A stretch of 64,000 bases of DNA from Polytrichum commune (Eukaryota > Streptophyta > Polytrichopsida > Polytrichales > Polytrichaceae). This document shows, in pieces, positions 56,341 to 64,000 of the stretch (positions are counted from its first letter, which is position 1; each line of letters begins with the position of its first letter). The notes under the pieces were generated by a model. It was not told the DNA's origin. It ran no database searches and saw nothing but the letters and a program-made list of their open reading frames with translations. Where the stretch lies: contig OX485804.1 of NCBI GenBank assembly GCA_950295325.1, forward strand, positions 26,412,001-26,476,000. Direction: 5' to 3'. The position numbers and the translations under genes were made by a program.

Positions 56341-56814
56341 TGTCTTCCAATATCTATCACGAAACTCATATTTGTGTATCTTGCTTGTAAGTCTTTATAC
56401 AACCATTTATCTTATTATTTTTTACCCAATGCACAAAGTTAATTTGTTGTACATGATCTCATCTTGCTACACTATGTCGAGTTAATTGATTTAGCTAGAT
56501 AACGCTTCCTCGCATGCTTGATTGGTGTACCCTTGAAATAAGTTGGCATGGTTACAAAACGCCAACAAGGATCATGAGACAACTTCCCATCAACTTCAAT
56601 TTGATAAGTTGTTTCCTATTTTTTGCTATTGTAGAATTGCCTAATTTCGAAGCACATTTCAGATTATCTAATTCTCAAGCATAATTTTTTGTGAAGTTGT
56701 CTACTTCCAATTCACACAACATTCATTAATAGGGTGTCAAGCATGCTAATTCCCTAGAGTAGCAAAATGAAATAGCTTATGTGAGATAGGGGCTAATATC
56801 AACCTGATGATCTA
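56341..56814. other. Unassigned sequence
   Basis: No supported feature. Confidence 0.3.
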
Positions 56815-57090
56815 ATTGAAAGAAAGACTTGAGATTACCTACTACTACAACTTCAAATAAGGAAGGAAATTTCTATGTAATGAAGTTGTAGAGGGGACAC
56901 TTCAACACATATTGTGCCTCATTTCCAACACCATTGTCCAAGCAAAAGTGGCATAGTATGTTATCGTTAGAGATAAGGATCGTTGACCATTGGAACACAT
57001 CACTTTGGATGTTCAACAACTAGACTTCATGTTCAATTAAACAAGAAGTTTTACTCCATAGCCAAGAAAACCCAACTATAATCACGTGTC
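56815..57090 (-). mobile_element. LINE 3' fragment, copy 5
   Basis: Minus strand carries the family's C-terminal region: on plus, CTAATTGAAAGAAAGACTTGA, GGGGACACTTCAACACA, AGTGGCATAGTATGTTATC and GTTGACCATTGG are complements of copies 1-3. The reading frame is broken. Confidence 0.65.
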
Positions 57091-57289
57091 AACTCTCCTC
57101 AAGCAGGAAAAAACCAAATGGCTTTGGTAGGATTGGAATGAAAAAAATATGCACACCCGAGTCTTAAACTATGGTTGCAAAACCACAACAAAACATGAGG
57201 GAATTGATGGTGCTCAACATAATGTGGGCCAACTTGTACACTCACCGTTCTTGGACTCTAGGTCTCCAACTCCGGTTATGATGTCACCA
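57091..57289. other. Unassigned sequence
   Basis: No supported feature. Confidence 0.3.
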
Positions 57290-57560
57290 TGGAATCGATA
57301 GTGCCATGACACATGCCCATAGTTTTTGAGTGCTAAAGTGAGGATGATTTCATCTCAAAATGAGCGGTTATGGCAGACTCTAGACGTTGGTAATGTATTC
57401 GGACCAACTTTTGGCTACAAAAATACACAATAGTTTCACTTAAAGTAATAACCTTATGTAATCCTCCTCATTTCTATCTTCCTGAATGGGAAAAATATGC
57501 ACCGCCTCATACTTCTCAAGATTTGGCACAATATCTCTCAAGTGATTGGTTATGGGCGGC
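57290..57560 (-). repeat. Dispersed repeat H, copy 2
   Basis: Inverted partner of 38400-38720 (on plus: GAGTGCTAAAGTGAGGATG, GTTATGGCAGACTCTAGACG, TGCACCGCCT). Class unknown. Confidence 0.55.
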
Positions 57561-58309
57561 TCTACCTTACTTTATCTTCTTCACCAACAAGGTTGGTTTG
57601 ATGTCAACATTGACGTAGCCTAAAAGTTTCAAAAACTTGACACACGGGAATATATCTTGGACGCATGAGGAACGAGTCTAAAGCACTTGAAGGAAGCCTA
57701 GGTATAGGGATATAAACTACGCATCTCTACCTTTGTGTGTGCATATCCCTATGACGAAACCGATGCATGCCATGCTTCTAAATTTGACCTCATTTTGTAC
57801 CCACATCCATTTGAACGTGTAGGCATGTACCAAATACGGATGTACTTGTTACATGGATCCATTTGTTGTTTGGCATCTTGGTATTTGTGGTGGCCGTGTT
57901 GAGGAGGAGTCCTTGTTAAAAACCCGCCCCTTGTAATTAAGTTTGCGATGCACCAATCACACCTTTGTTGCACTCGGCTAATTCGGGACCATTGATGGTT
58001 CCGGGGTTCGTATCATCCCTTTTTGAGGTAACCAAACTAACTTAGAAAGCCCGGCGCCCAACATTTTGACCATCAACTTGCACGGCCGCCCTAAAATCGT
58101 GTCTTCCGTTGCCAACATATCGACTCCCTCCATGGATGTGGGTGGGGATCTCACTTGTTTCTCGACGACTTGAAATACATGGCGGCTATGTTAAGGAGTC
58201 CGGAATTTTGTCTCAATTGACGAATTTTGGAGATTGGCATGTGGTTAATTAGGCGAGGATTAAAGAACAAGAACCATGAAGACACACGTTTGAAAGAGAT
58301 TAAGTTACA
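57561..58309. other. Unassigned sequence
   Basis: No supported gene; the minus frame at 57749-57973 has no recognisable domain. Confidence 0.3.
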
Positions 58310-58456
58310 TCTTCAAAATCTATTCAATACTTCACACTCAACACATTTGAATTGAATTGAAATGGCATGAAATGAAATGGAATTGACTTTAAAGTTTGGG
58401 CAACCAAAAAGGCTAATGGGATTGAAAGTATAGTAGGATGATGTCAAATCAACTAA
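58310..58456 (-). mobile_element. LINE 3' terminus, copy 6
   Basis: Plus strand GGCTAATGGGATTGAAAGTA and GATGATGTCAAATC are complements of the LINE 3' untranslated region in copies 2 and 3. An ATTGAATTGAAATG-type low-complexity end follows. A family C MITE adjoins at 58456. Confidence 0.6.
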
Positions 58457-58612
58457 TAGCATGTCCACACTTACTGGTGTGGGCAAGCGGCGAACGACAC
58501 CTACTAGCAGGGACCGGTTTTAGAGTTAGTTTAGCCGGTGAGAGTCACTGGATATGACCAATGCTGGTAGGAACCGTTCACTGGTGGCCCGCATCAGTAA
58601 GTATGGTGGGGC
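58457..58612. mobile_element. MITE family C, copy 3
   Basis: Left GCATGTCCACACTTACTGG, right (reverse complement) GCCCCACCATACTTACTGATG; TA stands on both sides. Diverged, about 155 bp. Confidence 0.55.
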
Positions 58613-60813
58613 TATAATTCTATAGAGTGTGAATTGGAAAGACTTTTGTGTGAAGCCGCCAATATGAATCAACATGCATGCACTTCCGATAAACATGAGT
58701 AAACTTTAGGATAAGTTCACTTCACGATCTAGCTTTTGTTTATATTTCATCGTAGATTTGCTATTGCAACAAAAATTTGAAAAATGTATCATTATGATCG
58801 TTAGAAGACGAGGAACAAGAAAACAAACTGAATAACAACCACATAAGCAATTCTTTTTTGACCCCGAAAAAAATAGTTCTCCAAACTAGAACTCGGGGTT
58901 CATCCGAACTTTGTTGACCTTCAAGTTACCTGCACAAATTCATGGGCTTGATGATCGGTTTTAAAGAATCCATTCACTGACAACGGAATCCGATCCATGT
59001 CCAAGTAGCTTGAGACCGAGGATTTGATGCCCACAAGTTCCATGCCCAATCGCCTCCACCACATCTTGAATTACTGTATCAAGGTGATGAAACCATGACG
59101 GATAGGTTGGAAAGTGGCTCAAAATAAACCTCATAACGTAGGGTTTTGGGAATAAAGTGATTTGTGCTATTATGTGTGGGTTACCATTTGGAGTCCGTAT
59201 TGTTCTAGATTCCATTCTTTAGCGTGTAAGTTGCTTCCTATTCATAGAATTGCATACTAAACTGAAAATGTGACGTAGTGCAGTCCACACTATTCATCTT
59301 TGACTCCCATCACTTGTCGTGCAATCATTGGGTGACAACTAGAGAGAATGTCACATGATACTTGATACTGCACAATAAGCCAAAAACCATTCAAATTATG
59401 GCGACAAACCGATGTTAATTATGCCACACTAGATTACTATATGCTAAGTGAAACTATTTTTGTCGGTTGGATAAAATATATGATAGTATATTCAAGAATT
59501 TATGACAAGAGCATACTTCCGAATGCTAACGCACACTAATAGGACGAATCGGTGTACTAGCCATTGGTATGAAATTGGCCTCCGATTGAACTGCCTATCT
59601 CACATTAAGTGGACCGATAAGTACAAGGTGTGCTCCTTGAGCTTGTTTTTCTAGTGTCCTAGCGTTTCACGTGTGCCTACAATTCCACTAGGAATGCTTG
59701 TTGGGTGATATGATAGCATGCATTTTGCAAGTGGTTAAATGCTTGGTCTATTTTATCTTATGTACGATGGGTGTTGCTATATAGTACAACGATTGAAATT
59801 TGAAAGATTTGGATGCGAATCAAGAGAACTACATTGGCCCCGTGTGTACCCGCACGTGGCATGCGTGCATAAAAATGGTTAATTGGTAAAATTTGGAAAC
59901 TACTATGTAGATGATTTTAACACTTTTGTAGTGCTTTCACTTTTGTAGTTATCTTCCTTCATTGAGTATTTTTTACCCTATAAGTAGTTAAAAGTTTATT
60001 GGATGGTGATTTTTAACACCCTATTATTATATAAAAAATTTAGAGTCACATTATTATAATCACCCTATCTTATTTATAAGTAATAAAATTTTCATGTGAA
60101 CAATCTGCACATACATTATGCATATAATACACTATGCACACATTACACTGCGCATGTATTACTATGCACATTACACACATACAACCATCTTACTATAAAC
60201 TTTAACATGTTGCGTATGGTTTTTGAGCCCCCCAAGATACCCTAAATAAGCCAACCAACCTTTCCATCGCCGAATAACGGTACTTTTCGTACAATAGAGA
60301 CCGTTTCAACAAATCCATGCACATGTCCACATACACTTTGCATATATCTCATCCAATGCCACTAATGGTAGATGATTTATGTTGAGCCTATAAATTTCAA
60401 AAATATAAACTTAATTCTATTTATGGTTCTTTACATCTAAATTAAAAAATAGTATAACTTAAACCACACCGTACATTGTATATAATTCCCAAATTCACAT
60501 TTAAAAGACACTATTGTATATCTAAGAAAAATGTAAAAATATGTGTCTTGAATAAAATCCACCCTACATTTTCTCCCACGCGGTTTTCTGCATTTTTGCC
60601 AGTGCCTGCCCCTAGATTGTCATTGAGTATTTTACTTGTCGTTTAACCATTCGAACCACATGAGATTGAGTTTTGTGGCCGGTTACATGCACCTTCCACC
60701 TTTACTAGTCCTCACGACTTAACCGAATATTAGGGTTTACTTAGGGTAAGAAACGGTTGCTTAAATATTGAAACAAGGCTCTCATGGTTATCCTTCACCT
60801 GTTATAATATTAG
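58613..60813. other. Unassigned AT-rich sequence
   Basis: No gene, RNA or repeat boundary supported. A CACATTAC-type low-complexity run lies at 60100-60180. Confidence 0.35.
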
Positions 60814-60821
60814 GTAAGTAC

Positions 60822-61660
60822 CAGTGTTGAACGGGTATCTGTCCCGCACACGGGTCTGTAAAAGGGTATGTACACTGGTTTGTGATACCAGCTTGAACTA
60901 CCAAGCAGTGCGCAAATACCAGGTTCATACCTGGGCCCTGGACTCACTGCCAACCCTAAACCTGGTCACTAACCCGTACCTTGCTCAACGATGAGCTTGG
61001 AAACCCTTAAACATGCACGTCTTTGTTCATTATGCCTGCTTCCGGCGATGTACTGGTTTGTTGTGTGCACATCGTACTACAGGTAATGGAGCTTTGTTGC
61101 TGGGGTTAAGCTAGCAACGTTGATTAATGTGGGAGAGAGGGTGTTGCACCTTCAAGAAGAGGTAATTCCGTTTTGTCTTTGCTTGAAGCACCAACTTCAT
61201 ATAACAACTAGGGTTTGTGTTTGCTAAACAAGTTTAGTGATTCTGGGTTAGGATTTAGGAGATTGCTTAGGGTGTTTAGGGGAGTGAGATTTGTCGCCAT
61301 GGAGTCTGTAGCAACGATTCAACTTTTGTCTGACGATGAGGGTGTTTGTGCTCATGAAGAGACAGTTGCAATTGGCAACGTGAGTCACTCTTGCGATTGG
61401 CAACATTAATTAAATTCTCTCTTAAAAACCTTAAAATGACATACCATACCCTTGCACTGGGCACCCTGGTATATGAAAAAAAATAACATCATAACACATA
61501 CCCTAAAATTCAAGAAATTTTACAAGACCACATACACATACCCTACCTTGAAAATACAAAACCTTTGTAATATCAATACCTCGATGTTCTACATTTCCAA
61601 GAAATTTTCAAAAACCAGGCCTCCCCAGTATGCACTTTACAACATACCCGTTCAACACTG
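60822..61660. mobile_element. Non-autonomous hAT-type element
   Basis: 839 bp flanked by exact 8-bp repeats GTAAGTAC at 60814-60821 and 61661-61668. Ends are CAGTGTTGAACGGGTAT on both sides (inverted). An 8-bp duplication with a CAGTG-type end is diagnostic of hAT. A 64-codon plus frame at 61215-61409 (MESVATIQLLSDDEG) may be a leftover of coding sequence but has no BED or hATC motif. Confidence 0.9.
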
Positions 61661-61668
61661 GTAAGTAC

Positions 61669-63199
61669 CCTTGACCATAGGTTAATAGATCATATCAATA
61701 GTGGACATTACTCAATTAGTTTTTACCAAACCCTAAAATAAACTTGACCCTTTAGGGTTACTTTTATTGTCATACGGGTAGATTCTTTTACATCGAAGAG
61801 AGAGAGAGAGATGTGTGGTCAGTCAATTGGTTGTTGGGGAAGGTGATATTCAAACATGTATAACATGTGTCACTTGTTAGAGGACAGACGAATGTCCTAG
61901 AAGCCTATAAGGTCGCATCCTGTAATTGACAACAATCCATTATTTGTAAATATAAGTATTTTTTAATTAAATGCTCTTTTTTTCAAATACGACATTTACA
62001 TAGCATCTTGGAGTACTTGAGATAGTAGTTTTACATATTAGTATGCAAGAAGGAAGACAATATTGAACATAAAAATGTCAAGTATAGACCTCATGAATTA
62101 TCAAGCTTATAAAAGCCAAGATCTCGATAAATCCCACTAATGTCAGATGTTATATGTCATATGATTACACTAAACTAAACATATCTTGAATTGGCGTTGG
62201 TCGGGTTGGCCTTCTGTCTCAAAAAACTAAAAACTAAATATACCAAATAGTGAAAGTGATACTAAGTTTCTTTATACTATAAAATTGGTGCTACCAAAAG
62301 TTCTAGGAAAGATTGTTCATCTTGGCACTTGGCACTATTCACTTACAATACTGACACTTGGCATGAAAGTATCAGCACTGGGCATTATTCATTGACATGC
62401 ATGTGGCACGCACTAATCACAAGCACACACTAATTCTCTTGAAATTTATGGTAAATGAGCATAGAATTTACTGTCTTCAAGAATTTAGTGTCACTTGGTA
62501 GCAACTTCAACCCTCGGTAACTTTGAGAGTGAGCTAGACTGTGCATGTGACTGGAATTAGTACCACCCTCACTAATTGGTATATTTGGTGTAGTGATCAA
62601 GTTGTTGATCATTAACGTAACCCACATAACATTATTCAGATCCATAATAATGTTATATGGAACTAACAACATTCTACAAAATATTCTCATATTAAGATTG
62701 AATATGGAAAATATTCTACAAAATATTGTCAGTCCCACAAAACAATGTTATGGATGTGAATAATGTTATGCATTGCTCTCATAATAAGGTAAGTGACACC
62801 ATTAGGCGGATGACACTAACTACCATAAAGAGTATAACAACCTTACCAATGCCAAGGGTACATGAGTGCACATACCCATGGGCCGAAAAAGACTAGGTGC
62901 TCGCAGATGGTCATTTTGATTGTAATTAGCAAATCTCCAAATTTGTTAGCCTCAAAAGGACTGAGACATACAAATAAGAAGTGGAAGCAAGACTTGTAAG
63001 TTAAGCCTGCTTTTTGAAGTTTTTTTTTTTCACACCTTGATTCTAAGTTGAAAATATTCCAATGCAATTTGAACGATACCATTCAATTTATATTGCTAGA
63101 CATTGAGAAGTGAATACTCTAGTAAGATGTTCTTGTTTTCTTACCCAAGAGGTGGAAAGTTCAAACCATTGCAAATCCTAGAGTTAAGGTAGAGGTGGC
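61669..63199. other. Unassigned sequence with a weak TA-flanked repeat
   Basis: A (GA)n run is at 61798-61812. Inverted phrases around 62470-62500 (TTTAGTGTCAC) and 62815-62830 (GACACTAACTACC) may be a further family B-type MITE; ends are too weak to place. Inner inverted phrases (ACAAAATATTNTC, AATAATGTTAT) lie at 62640-62780. Confidence 0.35.
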
Positions 63200-63202
63200 T
63201 TA

Positions 63203-63593
63203 GGACGAGTTTCCATGTAGGCCGCTTGTCCACTAGGTTCTAGATAATAATGGGTTGGAGGTGTTCTCATGTAGATAAGCACAAGTCATTAACCAAACAC
63301 ACTTTGGTGGCTTACTAGAATGTGGAGCACTGTGGACATGGGCCACTGGACTTCCAAGCGCCCACTAAAGCACTTTTTAACGTGCAAGTGCCAGTCATTG
63401 AAGGATTGAAGGAGGATGTCGCTCCATAATCTGGAGGAGGAGGATAATAAGTGGGCTTGCATTTGAGAATAAGATAGTAGCTGATTGGCCACACTCGAAC
63501 CCTACTGCACCAAATTCTATCTACATCTTGGGCGAGTTTGTCCTTACTCCCATTAGAACCTCGTGGGCGAGCAATCTACATGGAAACTTGTTC
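63203..63593. mobile_element. Tourist-like MITE, family G copy 2
   Basis: 391 bp with TTA at 63200-63202 and 63594-63596. Ends GGACGAGTTTCCATGTAG and (reverse complement) GAACAAGTTTCCATGTAG. Matches 26597-26885 in its termini and in phrases such as AATGGGTTGGAGGTGTTCTC. It is about 100 bp longer in the middle. Confidence 0.8.
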
Positions 63594-63596
63594 TTA

Positions 63597-64000
63597 AACC
63601 AACACTTTAAGTTGGTCCACTTGTTTGTGGGCACACGGTTTACTAAATAAAGGCACTGCATTATTGGCAAGAGCAATTAAAATGAGCTACAAAATAGAAA
63701 AAAGTCACATATGCATATGTTATGAGTATTTGAAGTGAAAAAGTAGTAGGCTTCTATAGTTGCTACGTAGCCCCTTGGTATGCGTGCCAAGTTTATACCA
63801 TGCTTTTTCCTTTAACGTGTCCCTACATGAACCATATAAGTTGGGCCCATGTAGGCCCCAATACCACCCCTACCAACTACTAGCTAAACTCCATCTACTA
63901 GCTACAACCAACCCGCACACAACTTAAATTGAACCTGAGAATTTGTGGTAGTAACCCTACGGCTTTGTGATAACACCATTTTTATTCTATTGTGGTTGAT
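63597..64000. other. Unassigned sequence at window end
   Basis: No supported feature. Confidence 0.3.

Overview
This is 64 kb of nuclear DNA from a land plant with a large, repeat-rich genome. The signs are plant-type single-MYB-repeat gene structure (three exons, GT..AG introns), a plant-type tRNA-Asp(GTC) sequence, and plant transposon families (PIF/Harbinger, Tourist- and Stowaway-like MITEs, hAT, MULE, LINE). Nothing seen is bacterial, organellar or viral. A seed-free vascular plant such as a fern would fit the mostly low-copy, decayed repeat landscape, but the sequence does not settle the species.

Only one conventional protein gene is well supported. It lies on the minus strand at 21199-23706 and encodes a CCHC-zinc-finger plus SHAQKYF-type MYB transcription factor of the MYBS3/KUA1 kind (389 aa, exons 23706-23433, 22424-22216, 21885-21199), with a GC- and pyrimidine-rich putative leader or promoter up to about 24960. 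It sits in a fairly repeat-poor island (about 18.8-25.2 kb).

Layout. 0.7-4.0 kb: a CCGGA-rich, decayed gag-only retroelement-like block with 16-bp tandem repeats. 5.7-8.5 kb: broken, unrecognised coding remnants. 10.0-10.95 kb: a 5'-truncated LINE. 11.3-12.15 kb: a MULE-like element with a 10-bp target duplication. 12.3-14.3 kb: a tRNA-Asp gene split at its anticodon by a 1.88-kb gag-like element flanked by a 20-bp duplication of tRNA sequence; this is the most unusual object here. 14.3-15.5 kb: decayed tRNA-like sequences. 16.7-18.2 kb: a 155-bp tandem repeat array. 25.7-36.4 kb: LINE, MITE and Tourist-like insertions, and a tandem duplication carrying a filled and an empty MITE site. 41.5-47.2 kb: a full-length PIF/Harbinger element (TTA duplication, terminal repeats, convergent ORF1 and transposase, both broken by a few mutations). 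48.5-64 kb: a mariner-type MITE, a TTA-flanked MITE related to the Harbinger ends, a long foldback hairpin, LINE fragments, a hAT-type non-autonomous element and a second Tourist-like copy.

The window is therefore best read as a gene-poor stretch in which several DNA transposon superfamilies and one LINE family have inserted into each other, so target duplications and pre-insertion sites can be read directly. Element boundaries were found by eye from inverted repeats and target duplications. Superfamily assignments rest on those hallmarks, not on database searches.
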